Assembly: GCA_037043455.1 (NCBI GenBank)
Contig: JAWPHD010008247.1
Span: 53,592 to 117,591, forward strand
Length of the DNA stretch: 64,000 nucleotides
Direction of reading: 5' to 3'
Origin: Cyrtodaria siliqua
Lineage: Eukaryota > Mollusca > Bivalvia > Adapedonta > Hiatellidae
Within the stretch, counting starts at the first letter, position 1, and each line of letters opens with the position of its first letter. The notes below the pieces were generated by a model. It was not told where the DNA came from and made no database searches. It saw nothing but the letters and a program-made list of their open reading frames with translations. Shown here one piece after another: positions 46,441-57,490 of the stretch. A program made the position numbers and the translations under genes.

Positions 46441-47810
46441 TTAGGTCAGTAGGTCGAATGTCAAGATCGCCATGACTTTATATGGAAAATCTATCATGGC
46501 AGGAACATCTAATATGTAGAAGACCTTTGATCCGAACGAGCATAGGTGCCAGTTGAAATTGGACATTTCAGTCCCAAGGTGCAACTGTTTTGACTGGAAC
46601 CGAGGCTTGCCAATGTTCCGATCAAAACAGTTATGCCGAGGGTTGAATAATTCCTATCTTGACCAGAAAAATACGGCTGTTTCTTTTATTCAATGAAATA
46701 CAACGAGAAACGAATGCAACGGCGGGCTATTATTTAATCGATGTAATTTCGTGTTTTATGGCGAAAAATATATTACCGTTCGGTCCAATCTACTAGTCTA
46801 GATCATCTGAGACACATGTTTTTTTTTAAAGACCAACGTTTGTGTTGTTAACCAAGTGTCGCAGATGAACAGGATTATTGCCATAAGTCAGCGTCTGATT
46901 TTTCAGTATGGCTGTATGAACGGAATCTGGAATTTAATGACACTGGAATCATCCTTCCTCGTTGCACGATTTCATTTTGCAAACATTATTTCAAGCACTA
47001 CTTTCTTTGACTCCAAGTGATAACATTTTGAAATGCTTGTGCAAACTTTTATAGTTCTTTAACCTGCGAATCTCACTACGTCATTTGACATCATGCATAT
47101 GTCACTTAAAAAGAAATACGGCATTTTTGAAATGTGTATCAAGTTTTAAAAGAATGACATCGAGTTATTATTTATCCAGTATCAATTTAGCTTCAAACGT
47201 GCATACATATTACACAAGGTAATACAATTGGGAGTTTAACTAACTGCTGAAATATAATCAACAATTAGTAATTTGCATAACTGAAATAATTATTTTTAAT
47301 AATGTTTTGCAAAATATGCAAGTAATGAAGAAAAACAGACAGTAAATTTAATATTCATGTTTAGCGTTCATGTTCCGTTCTCGACGTAGGTTTCAGCTAG
47401 TTAACATTAAATGTGTGTGTTTTGTCTCACCGGAGTTAACAATGACGTTAATTAACTGATTGATTCATAGAGGGAAAATCACAGCAAAGGTATGAAAAAT
47501 AAGTATACTAACGTGTATAATACATTATATGGCCAGTAAAGGAATCTGCATTAATTTGCATTCCAATGATTTCCAATACGCCATTTATGGTAATTTAGAA
47601 CTATGACGTCATATTTTTCAAAATGACGACTCCCATATCCTTTTAGAACAACCGTTTATTATCCGATTTTTATAATTCTTACACATGTTTCCATGTTTTT
47701 CAGAACTCTCAATAAAATAGTGTGTTTGACTGTGTCGCTACACTCCCTTAAACTATAAAGTTTGAGTTTTTTTCCACCTGATGATCAATGAAGATAACAT
47801 TGTATATAGA
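46441..47810. other. Unassigned sequence
   Basis: No coding or repeat structure recognised beyond short AT-rich tracts. Confidence 0.5.
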
Positions 47811-47956
47811 GAATATCATGTTAGTGCCTGATCGATCACATCCAGTTTATCAGGTGAGGCTGAGAAATAAATGAAGTCCGAGGCTGTGCCGAGGGCTTCA
47901 TTTTTTTCGTGCCAAACCTGATAAAGTGGATACGATAAGGCACTAACATGATATTC
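47811..47956. mobile_element. 146-bp hairpin element (miniature inverted-repeat)
   Basis: Ends gaatatcatgttagtgcc and ggcactaacatgatattc are perfect reverse complements, and pairing continues inward with gaps (tttatcagg / cctgataaa) for about 44 bases per arm. The centre holds a second hairpin (gaagtccgaggctgt / gccgagggcttc). No coding capacity. Confidence 0.75.
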
Positions 47957-48045
47957 TATTTATTAACATGATATTCTATTTATCATGTTGATCATTTAAA
48001 ATCATTTAATTTACCTTTTTTCCATTTTGTTCCCATTTTGTTCCT

Positions 48046-48058
48046 TTCAAAAATACCC
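48046..48058. repeat. Target site duplication, left copy
   Basis: ttcaaaaataccc, repeated exactly at 49250-49262 on the other side of the I-type LINE. Confidence 0.85.
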
Positions 48059-49023
48059 CTAAAATCGACCTAAATTTGATTGCCAAGTACAAAGTATCAC
48101 AAATTCCACCGTGGACTTTGGAAACTCCAACAATTATTTTTGATCTTTGTAATAATAACAAATCCAGTACAGACCCTACTGTCTTTCAAAGCAAATTTAA
48201 TGAAATTATATCGAAATACAGTGACTTTCAACATATCTACACAGATGGCTTTAAAGATGGAGATAAGGTAGCTGCAGCAGCTATTCACAAACACAGCATA
48301 AAGAGCCGCCTGCCTGACAAGGCCTCTATCTTTTCAGCTGAACTTAAGGCAATTGAACTTGCCTTAAATTATATTCAGGAATCTGATGATGACCATTTCG
48401 TAATCTTTTCTGATTCCCTTTCATCTCTTCAAGCACTGGGTAATATGAAACATGATAACCCAGTTGTGCTTCAACTTTTAGAAAAGTACAATTCTCTTAT
48501 AATTGATAATGTTATTATTTTCTGCTGGCTTCCAAGCCATGTAGGAATACGTGGTAATGATAGAACTGATAGTGCTGCTAAGGCAGCATTAGATTTACAT
48601 ATATCTAATACCAAATTACCTTATACTGATTTTAAAAGTTGTATTAACACATATATTCGTAACTCTTGGCAAACCGCTTGGGATTTGTCCGTTAACAATA
48701 AACTCCATTCAATTAAACCGTCACTCGGAGAATGGCGTTCTTCTACTAGACCCATTCGTCGAGAGGAAGTTATCCTAGCCCGGTGCAGGATAGGGCATAC
48801 ACGTTATACTCATTCATATTTATTACAAGGTGAGCAATTACCGGAATGTATACCCTGCTTTGCACCGTTAACGGTCAAACACATCTTATTGGAATGTGTA
48901 GACTTTGATCCTATGCGTCAAAGGTACTACAATGTTAATACTATGAAAGAGTTATTTGATACTGTAGATTTTAGTCTTGTTTTAGATTTCCTGAAAGAGA
49001 TCAGACTATATAAATCATTGTAA
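48059..49023 (+). CDS. I-type LINE ORF2 C-terminal part: RNase H and Cys/His cluster (5'-truncated)
   Basis: An uninterrupted frame of more than 315 codons that opens at the truncated 5' edge (no genuine start; TTG at 48076 is only the first possible initiator). The RNase H domain shows YTDGFKDG (Asp at about residue 57 counted from 48076), AELKAIELAL (Glu 89), FSDSLSSLQAL (Asp 113), the WLPSHVGIRGND block (His 155) and RTDSAAK (Asp 165), i.e. all four acidic catalytic positions. Downstream ARCRIGHTRYTHSYLL and CIPCFAPLTVKHILLEC form the Cys/His cluster seen at the C-terminus of I-clade/Nimb-like LINEs. RNase H removes the RNA strand after reverse transcription. Endonuclease and RT are missing by 5' truncation, so the copy cannot move, but the clean frame marks it as young. 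Confidence 0.9.
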
Positions 49024-49249
49024 TGTGTTCTTATATCTATTTAATTGTCTATATACCCGTTGCCGGGCATTTATTGATTTACATACATAGTTTATATTAC
49101 ACCTTATCATCCCTTATTTTTTTAATAGTTTTATCTTTATATGTTTACATTAATTTTTAATTAATACTTCATTTTTCATATTTTTTTGCGCACAATATGA
49201 CCTATTTATGTGTCGACGTGCCGTAAAACACCATTCATTCATTCATTCA
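49024..49249 (+). mobile_element. LINE 3' untranslated region with (ATTC)n tail
   Basis: After the stop a 200-base 3' UTR runs through gttgccgggcatttattg and gtgccgtaaaacacc to four or five copies of attc, then directly into the right target duplication. Confidence 0.85.
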
Positions 49250-49262
49250 TTCAAAAATACCC
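49250..49262. repeat. Target site duplication, right copy
   Basis: ttcaaaaataccc, identical to 48046-48058; together they date the insertion as recent. Confidence 0.85.
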
Positions 49263-49754
49263 AGATTTCATCAAAAGATGTGCTGACTTCATCAAAAGAG
49301 GTGCACCGGACGGAATAGGAACGTACCTGCCGAGATAAGGTTTTATCTCAGGTACCCTGTTTTTCGGCAGAATTATGCAAATCGACATGATAAAAGCTAA
49401 TATAGTACTTTGACATCTCTATCCCCATTTCCTGTCCACCTATCGGTGGGCATTTCTCCACATACTGTTTCCAGTTCCTATCACCATATTCTACATTCAA
49501 ATACATAGGTTCACTGCTGCTGCTTTCCATGCAACACTTTATTCCCGAAAGTATTTTCATGTGGGAAACAGCTGAACCCATTTATTTCAGTCAATGTTTT
49601 CGCCATTCAGTACTTTCGTACTTTGATTATATAGTACTGGGGTTACATGGAAATGAAATAATGATCTGTTATATTTGCAAGGCTACTTCAACCATCACAG
49701 AACTATAGAAAATGAAGACCTAATGTAATGTTGTCATGATCGCTGTAACCCAAT
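49263..49754. other. Unassigned sequence
   Basis: Continuation of the LINE target. A short palindrome-like word (gagataaggttttatctc) lies at 49332. No gene recognised. Confidence 0.5.
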
Positions 49755-50669
49755 TATTTTTGCTCGTCCATCTATTTATTTTAATTATTACTTACTTTAA
49801 TATACAAAATATACCAAAATAGCAATCATGTCATCGTTGTAGTCTTTACTGTTTTTGTTATAATAGTCAAAACTTGTGTTTACATTTGCCGTTTTCACTT
49901 TTTTACATTTGTTGGTAAAGATTTGTTTTTACATTTAGGGTGACCAGATTTTACATTTGTGACAGAGTGCTTTTTTACATTTGTTTCATTTTCTACATTT
50001 AGGGTCACCAGATTTTACATTTGTGACAGAGTGCTTTTTACATTTGTGTCATTTTCTACATTAAGGGTGACCAGATTTTACTATTGTGACAGAGTGCTTT
50101 TTACATTTGATTCATTTTCTACATTTAGCGTTATACTCTTTTACATTGGTGTCATTTTCTACATTTAGGATGACCAGATTTTACATTTGTGACAGAGTGC
50201 TTTTTACATTTGTGTCATTTTCTACATTTAGCGTTATACTCTTTTACATTGGTGTCAGGTTTTACATTTAGGGTGACCAGATTTTACATTTGTGACAGAG
50301 TGCTTTTTACATTTGTTTCATTTTCTACATTTATGGTGACCAGATTTTACATTTGTGACAGAGTGCTTTTTACATTTGTGTCATTTTTTACATTTAGCGT
50401 TATACTATTTTACATTGGTGTCAGTTTTTACATTTACGGTGACCAGATTTTACATTTCTGACATTGCTTTTTACATTTGTGTCATTTTCTACATTTAGCG
50501 TTATACTCTTTTACATTGGTGTCATTTTCTACATTTAGGGTGACCAGATTTTACATTTGTGACAAAGTGCTTTTTACATTTGTGTCATTTTCTACATTTA
50601 GCGTTATACTCTTTTACATTGATGTCAGATTTTACATTTACGGTAATTTTTACATTTGACGTTCTTACA
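49755..50669. repeat. Right inverted-repeat arm with amplified tttacatttg subrepeats
   Basis: Reverse-complement counterpart of 30382-30715: tctatttattttaatta, tataccaaaatagcaat, tttacatttgccgttttcac and tttacatttgttggtaaa come first, then about 800 bp of higher-order repeats built from ttttacatttgtgacagagt, gtgtcattttctacattta, gcgttatactcttttacatt and agggtgaccagat, ending gacgttcttaca at 50669. Open frames here are by-products. Confidence 0.8.
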
Positions 50670-50672
50670 TAT

Positions 50673-51445
50673 ACCAATGTACAAGTATAAATTAAGTAAA
50701 TAAAAAAAAAAAAAAGCAAAGCAATAAAGTAATTAAAACATGTTGTAAAATTGTACTTGTACAAAGCTAAAGCTAATTTGCCTACACGGCAACATTTACA
50801 AGTACGAGGACCGTTTAAATATTACGTGGACATTATTAACAGTTAAAACAGTTTTCAACTGATCCTGTTATATCATTCATCGCAATGTAACAAGACATGA
50901 TATCAAAATTATGTTTAAATCAATCGATTTCTTTTGATTTGGATTACAACGTATACGAATCTTAAAGGTGTGGATCAAAAAATGAGAGCGATATCGAAAA
51001 AGCCCAGTTATTATTTGAACAGCGCTCGTAAACTTATAATAAAGGCATTCATTAAATTATTTCAGTATAACAACTTAGTCTCTTACCTTTTGACAAAATG
51101 CTGACAATTTTCAAACTCCTTTCTGACACTGTTTGTTAGTTAAACGGTGTTCTTCTGTCTGCATATGCACGACTACTGAAACTTAGTTACTGCAGCTATA
51201 TAATGACACAACATATGGTATTGATCGAGATAGTGACACGTTTCTCTTATCAAAGTACTCAAAGTACTGGGATGCTTAGGATTGTTTGAAAGAAGTTACA
51301 AAATAGTTTTGCATTTACGGTTAGTCATATCGAAAGTCAGGTGACCGGATATTCTGGTCTCCGATCCCCATCATTGTAGTGTTAACGTGTAACAAATTTA
51401 AAAGAAACACAGGGCAGTCGTGAACTTTTTATCAAGCATTAAGAT
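50673..51445. other. Unassigned sequence
   Basis: A 14-bp A-run lies near 50702; otherwise no recognised feature. Confidence 0.5.
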
Positions 51446-52345
51446 AAGCCTGGTACATACAATAGGTGCGTGTTTATATACAACCATAGAGGAGCCTGGT
51501 ACATGCAATAGGTGAGTGTTTATATAACACCAAAGTGGAGCTTGTTGCATACAATAGGTGAGTGTAATATATAACACCATAGAGAAGCTTGTTGCATACA
51601 ATAGGTGAGTGTTAATATAACACCATAGAGAAGCCTGGTACATACAATAGGTCAGTGTTTATATAACACCAAATAGGATCTTGTTGCATACAATAGGTGA
51701 GTGTTTATTTAACATCATAGAGGAGCCTGGTACATACAATAGGTGAGTGTTTATATAACACCATAGAGGAGCCTGGTACATAAGATAGGTGAGTGTTTAT
51801 ATAACATCATAGAGGAGCCTGGTACATACAATAGGTGAGTGTTTATATAACACCATAGAGGAGCCTGGTACATAAGATAGGTGAGTGTTTATATAACACC
51901 ATAGAGGAGCCTGGTACATACAATAGGTGAGTGTTTATATAACATCATAGAGGAGACTGGTACATACAATAGGTGAGTGTTTATATAACATCATAGAGGA
52001 GCCTGGTACATACAATAGGTGAGTTATTATATAACATCATAGAGGAGCCTGGTACATACAATAGGTGAGTGTTTATATAACACCATAGAGGAGCCTGGTA
52101 CATAAGATAGGTGAGTGTTTATATAACATCATAGAGGAGCCTGGTACATACAATAGGTGAGTGTTTATATAACACCATGGAGGAGCCTGATACATATCAT
52201 AGGGGAGTATTTATATAATACCATGTAGGAACCTGGTACATACACTAGGTAAGTATTTATATAACACCATGCAGGCGCCATGGAGGAGCCTGGTAAGTGT
52301 TTATATAACACAATGGAGACGCCTGAGACATATAAAAGGTGAGTG
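51446..52345. repeat. 46-bp minisatellite
   Basis: About 19 copies of cctggtacatacaataggtg followed by agtgtttatataacaccata and gaggag. Variants cttgttgcata and cataagata recur at intervals, so some copies were amplified as pairs. Confidence 0.96.
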
Positions 52346-52556
52346 TTTATATGACATCCCATTTAACTGTGTTTGAATCTTAGTCTGGTTCGAATACGAA
52401 ATCAGAATAACGCTAATCACGGCGTATTGATAACATGAATCGTTGTCCTTAGCCCATGGTATGCAGTGTATTATTCGGTGTTAGGGTGGGCTGGAGAATC
52501 CCAGACTTATTATAGTATATGTCTAAATATGGTATTTCAAACGTGCTTTTAGGTAT

Positions 52557-52761
52557 GAGAAGACATTCAATGACAGCAACTACAACAGCAACTACAACAG
52601 TAACTAGAACAGCAACAACGAATGCATCTAGGAGAACTACTTCTCAGGCAGCACGGGTACAGAGACGTCTTCAGTCACCGAGACGTCTACAATAACATGT
52701 GATGAAAATGGCCAATGAAACGGACTTGGGCTTACAGATTTAAATTTTGGAACATGTGAAG
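52557..52761 (+). pseudogene. Decayed sushi/CCP exon (C-terminal half)
   Basis: In one plus frame this reads ENYFSGSTGTETSS, VTETSTITCDENGQ, a TGA at 52716-52718 where sushi domains have their conserved Trp, then NGLGLTDLNFGTCEG and a splice-donor-like gtaatt at 52762. The Cys-Trp-Cys spacing is that of complement control protein modules, which bind proteins or glycans in secreted or membrane proteins. The 5' part dissolves into a caactacaacag trinucleotide tract with two further stops. Confidence 0.5.
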
Positions 52762-53808
52762 GTAATTTTCTGTTAAACCACACTACAACAGGTGTTCATC
52801 TTACAGCGTAACACTTTTGTTTAAGTTGTTATTTTTCAGCGGAAGCGATTGTCATAATAAAATGCGTGACTGAATTATGTGAAAGTATCATTTAGAACGT
52901 ATGCATTTAAAATTGATTTCCAATTTCACGCGGTTTGCTTTAAATTATATTCTGAATTAAATGACATACTAATCCCCAATGTCAAATATATACGTTTCAG
53001 TAGCTGTAAAGTTTTACCTGAATACAAATAATTCCACTAAATGCATACCAGCATTGTTTAAAACTGTGTGTGCAATTTAAATATGATTGAATGTTTTATT
53101 TTAAGACACAAATATAAATGTTGAATTAAAATATTTCCATAAATTTAATCATTTTCATAGTCGAATTTCATGTTAATTTTCGCTGAAATCGTGAAAACCG
53201 AATAATAGCAAAAAAATGCATATTCCAATTTTTACTTTCAGACATATACACATCAGAATACTATAACCTTAAACGACAATAATTTACGAATCTTTTTTTA
53301 AAATGTGTATTGCAGTGATTTGTATAACTGAAGATGTTTGCTTCAATTAAACATCATTCTCTAACCTTTATCAAACTTACGAATGCAGTAAACTTAAGAA
53401 CCGCATACATGTCATAACATTTTATATCGAATGTATCAGGAGACCTGACATTAAAATGAACATATTCCGCAAGAATAATAATATATTTGATTCAGGTACA
53501 AAATGAAGGTGTTACGTTATCTTGTAGGAAAACATTCGCAACATCTCGTACACTTCTTTGAAACTCGAAGGTTTCCATATTGATTACGTAATCCTAGCAT
53601 GCAAACCTTAGTTTCACGCCAAAACGAATCTGCGTTTAAAATCAGTTATCATCAAGGTTCTGCAATGTCATTTAGCCGATTGCTCCATTTATATTGTATC
53701 TACCTGAAAACTGTGAAAAAACATGTATCTGTATTGTACATAACAAATATGCAACGCAAAGTATACATCAACACGTGTGCCTAACGGCAACAGAATGTCA
53801 ACATTTTG
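52762..53808. other. Unassigned sequence, possibly intronic
   Basis: Lies downstream of a donor-like site in the sushi remnant; no exon recognised. Confidence 0.35.
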
Positions 53809-53809
53809 A

Positions 53810-53832
53810 TAGGGTTAGGGTTAGGGTTAGGA
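53810..53832. repeat. Short interstitial telomere-like repeat
   Basis: tagggttagggttagggtta followed by gga: three and a half TTAGGG units, the metazoan telomere motif. Confidence 0.85.
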
Positions 53833-54088
53833 CAAGCGTCGATATACAAACGAAGCATGATTTCGAATTGGCCAAGTTTTCAGGATTGGTGGGAAAACTT
53901 CGGATATTTTGTTTCTTCATTCATAATTCCTAATGTGTTCATAGTCCGATATTGTTCGTTGTAAATTAGCAGACAGACGCGGTTTTTGTCTATTAATGCT
54001 GCCTTGTTGGTTAGAGAATAGTTTATGGCCGGGAATTTCTTTATTTACAAGGTCCCGTTTCATTGGGATGACAATACGGTAAAGAAAT

Positions 54089-54262
54089 ATAATAAGATCG
54101 GACATGGTAAGTAGCATTTAAGGAAGACAGTAACCTAAAAAATACAGAAACAAACATGCAAACAGACAAACAAGAAGGCAAAAGTAATAATAAAAGCAAA
54201 CGACATCACAAACACAAAAGGTTTGACAATAGGGCTACCGCCTTGGTAAGTGTGAGGACAAT
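54089..54262 (-). mobile_element. Dispersed element S1, minus-strand copy
   Basis: aagatcggacatgg, cagaaacaaacatgcaaaca, gacaaacaagaaggcaaaag, aaacgacatcacaaacacaa and gacaatagggctaccgcctt match 59468-59625 closely. It forms the left half of a head-to-head pair. Confidence 0.8.
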
Positions 54263-54480
54263 AGGGCTTTCCGCCTTGGTAAGTGTGAGGTTTGCTGCAC
54301 CCTAGAACCTGGTTCAAACCTCCAGCGGCCTTTTTCTGCTACTGACCGTTCCAAGGTGGTAGCCTTATTGTCAACCTCCTTCTGTGTTTGTGATGTCTTA
54401 TTTGGTATTTTATTCATCTTTAAAGTTGTTCTTTTTTTGTGTGTGTGTTTGTGGTTGACTGTCGTTATATCTAATTTTAA
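54263..54480 (+). mobile_element. Dispersed element S1, plus-strand copy (head-to-head)
   Basis: cctagaacctggttcaaacc (B-box-like), ctgaccgttccaaggtggta, tattgtcaacctcc, gtttgtgatgtctta and tgtttgtggttgactgtcgt repeat the S1 family in the opposite orientation to its neighbour. Confidence 0.8.
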
Positions 54481-54550
54481 AGGCGTTTGCCTCAATAATT
54501 GATCCTGAAAATCACTAAAAAAATGTTGCAGATCCAAGGCTTCGTTTTGA

Positions 54551-54557
54551 GTGTGTG

Positions 54558-54591
<34 letters not shown>

Positions 54592-54650
54592 GCGAGTGGG
54601 GGTGGTGGTGGGGGTAGTGCGTCGGGAGCGGGGAGCGGGAAACAAAAAGG
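54551..54650. repeat. (GT)n followed by a G-rich tract
   Basis: About 20 GT dinucleotides, one GC interruption, then ggcgagtgggggtggtggtg and gggagcggggagcggg, with several G-triplets in spacing that permits a G-quadruplex. Confidence 0.9.
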
Positions 54651-55700
54651 TTTTCTACATTGCGTTTATCAATATAATAATTAATTGATGTAAAGGCATA
54701 CAAATTAATGATGCAACTGTACGCTTATATAAGGCAACTAAGGCATCATAGACCAAGACCGTTTTCCATTTGATTAAAAGAAATAGTATTGGGAGAGTAT
54801 AACCTAAATGAGTAAAAATGGTCATAGAAACCACAGCAATCAAACGCAATGGCACCGTGGGTCCACCCTGCACCATAAACCGAAATATGAGCATATTTAA
54901 AATGTCAATGGAAAGAACAAGACGTAGCATTGAGGATGGCTCAATATCTGCACATCCTGATAGCAATGCATTTATATCTGCAATATTCAAACTCTAATGA
55001 CCGTTGTTAGGGAGCTAGCAAGGGTAGAGGATTAAGATGCCAAATTATATTTTATTGAAACTGAAGTCTTATGTCTTAAAGCAGAGTCCAAATTTAGGAC
55101 ACATTTGTCTGAATATTTATCTGCTTCGTGAGGACGACGCTCTTGTAACGCAGTTTTTAGAAAAAAGGAAAGGGTCTATGTCTCTCTCGAAGTTGACGCG
55201 AAGCATTTTCGCTTGTACCCTTGAGCAAGTCAATGTTTAAGTTTTCGTAAGAAATTGTCATACATGTGTTAAGGTCGTTTGTAGAAATATTAGACATTGT
55301 CTACTCGGACATCTTAATTGTGCTTTAATTTCAACGTGTATCGTGTTTATATGAAAACAATGCAAAATACTTGGTATTTCTGCCTGTACTCAACCGTAAA
55401 CTACATGTACGCGTGTACACTAATTCTCCCAAATTGTCTTGACTGTATAAAGTAACATGAACACTTAAATAGTAAACGTTTGCTTTTGTTTGTTATTTAA
55501 TTATTATTATCAATTATATTGACCGATTTTTTTCTTCAAATTTAAAGTTTTCAAAACTGCAGTGTGTGAATTCCTTAAATGGTAACCTGCCTGGTCCACT
55601 GTCCATATATAAAAAAATGAAAATAACCACATACCTGTTGTTTGGTGTCTTCAACACAAAACAAAGTTATATTTCAATTCAAAAGTTCAGTGTTTGCTTT
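54651..55700. other. Unassigned sequence
   Basis: Near 54825-54875 a word series (tagaaaccacagcaatcaaa, ggcaccgtgggtcc) resembles 20820-20865, another shared edge of S1-type DNA. No gene recognised. Confidence 0.4.
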
Positions 55701-55704
55701 ACGA

Positions 55705-55881
55705 TTTGTCCAGATCAGTCATGGTAACATTATGAACTACACAGAAACATACAAGTACAACGAAGAAATGTAGCTGTCATGTGACTATGGTTACAAACCA
55801 ATCGACAACCAGTATTCAGTCACGTGTTTGAGTTCGTCCAGTTTCAGAGAAAATGGCTTAACCAAATTTGGATGTGAAGGT
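55705..55881 (+). pseudogene. Decayed sushi/CCP exon
   Basis: One frame reads ISHGNIMNYTETYKYNEEM, a TAG at 55771-55773, LSCDYGYKPIDNQYSVTC, then SSSSFRENGLTKFGCEG followed by gtttgt, a donor-like site. The order (GNI, KYNEE, LSCDYGY, VTC, final GC) is the sushi consensus, with the usual Trp near the last Cys replaced and an in-frame stop. It is probably a remnant of the same gene as 52557-52761. Confidence 0.6.
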
Positions 55882-57300
55882 TTGTATATACTAACATAAC
55901 TCCAATCAATATTTTTATGTAGAACTACGTTCTTGTTACCACTTATATTCTCTAAAATCATTGTCTACAAATGACTAACTTTTCACTTAAACTCCTGCTA
56001 ACAGATTACTTCCAAAATGTGCATATCTTTCTAACATGCATACCCAAATGTGCAAATGGCATCATTAGTTTGATCCGACATTTTAATACAGAGTTAAATA
56101 GTGTAGTCAATGCCTACAAAGGACAACAACTGGCCGCCTCTGAAATTCCTTCTACAGATAATTTACGTATTGCTTCCAGAATTGGTCATTATGAGCAGAT
56201 GTGCACCTGGAAACAGAATTGTTATTTGGCAACATTTAGCAAAAATGAAACAAAAGTTCCTGAAGAAATAAGTGTAAAAGTCGAACAGGAAATGCAGCTT
56301 TCACAGAACACGGTAAACCACAAAACTGTAACGTTCAGTTAAGCATGTGTTTTCTTCGATATTGTCACTTCTCATTGACCTTTACATGAAGATTCGCTTG
56401 TTTGCCACTTTATATTTCTTTCTGAAACTGTTTTCTCAATAATTTTCAATATTATACCTAAATATTAAACGGGACCAGTCACCACAGTTGAAGATGTCAT
56501 TATAGCACGCATTATTCGAGAACGGTTAAATAACAAGACACATATGTACTGTAGTGGGAGGTTCGGAATTCTAGAAGCAACGGTCCTGATGATTAATTTG
56601 AGACATGTTGTACGGTTCTGTTGTATTAAAATGAGCTCGTCTAACGGATTACAACAGTATTTTTACGTGTTTAACTCACTACGTAAAGAACCATAGGAAT
56701 CTATTCGACAGTACGAGTAGGGCAGGTTGCCGGATTCCTATGTATCTTTCCCCTCGCTCTGTGGCAGCTCTAAGTAACCTTTATTGCGATGACGAGCTGT
56801 TAAACAATATTAAATTCAGTTCGATTCAAACCGCCATACTGCAGTATTCCCACCCCACCAACTTTCCAAGTAGATCCGCAACTATTGATCGCCGTTATCG
56901 CTATGCTATATATCCATTGTTTCAAAGAGAAAAGTAACATTTTCGTTTCTTGCTATTCTTTAAAGGGACACAAGGCAATTTTGAAGTGTTTGAAATGGGT
57001 GTCTTGACTTATATATCCAAGATCATGTTTACTTTTAACCTGATTACATTTAAATAAACAAAAATGTAAGTATTCACTTGTTCGTCATATTTTACTTTAA
57101 GTTTTAGTATATTATTGGTGCAATAATATCAAAATTGAATAAAATGCACATACAATTTGCTTATTACTATTCTTATAATTAATATTAATGATTGAACAAA
57201 TGTAAGTTATCCAGAAAAACAGGCAGGACGCCGTGAGTTTTAAAAAAAATCATTATTTGCCGTGTGTACCTTTAATTTAATACAGTTGTATTCATAAGCT
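55882..57300 (+). other. Unassigned; one 123-codon open frame
   Basis: 55971-56342 is open for 123 codons and begins near an acceptor-like tgctaacag (56003); it contains EIPSTDNLRIASRIGHYEQM and no motif I know. The rest has no recognised feature. Confidence 0.3.
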
Positions 57301-57419
57301 TCGACAAGGCATCCAGGACAAGGGGGAAAAGGAAAAGGAAACTAGGGCGTGTTTCCTTGCCAAACGAACCTGCACATATTCCTTGACCAGTTCGGGAATT
57401 TCATAGAGCATATGAGGCG

Positions 57420-57490
57420 AACATGTTACCACATGATCGTCGTGGTTTAAATCTTACAGACTTTGAATGCACATCGCCAGATGTTGAACT
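57420..57490 (+). pseudogene. Possible third sushi-like remnant
   Basis: Encodes RRGLNLTDFECTSPDVEL. GLNLTDFEC resembles GLGLTDLNFGTCEG of the 52.7-kb remnant. Too short to be sure. Confidence 0.25.

Noticed and set aside
47770..47800. ctgatgatcaatgaa as a hammerhead core
   Set aside because: CTGATGA is present but no stem II and no GAAA follow.
49959..50659. Phe/Thr/Ser-rich frames with membrane-like composition
   Set aside because: Translations of tttacatttg subrepeats in the inverted arm; not membrane proteins.
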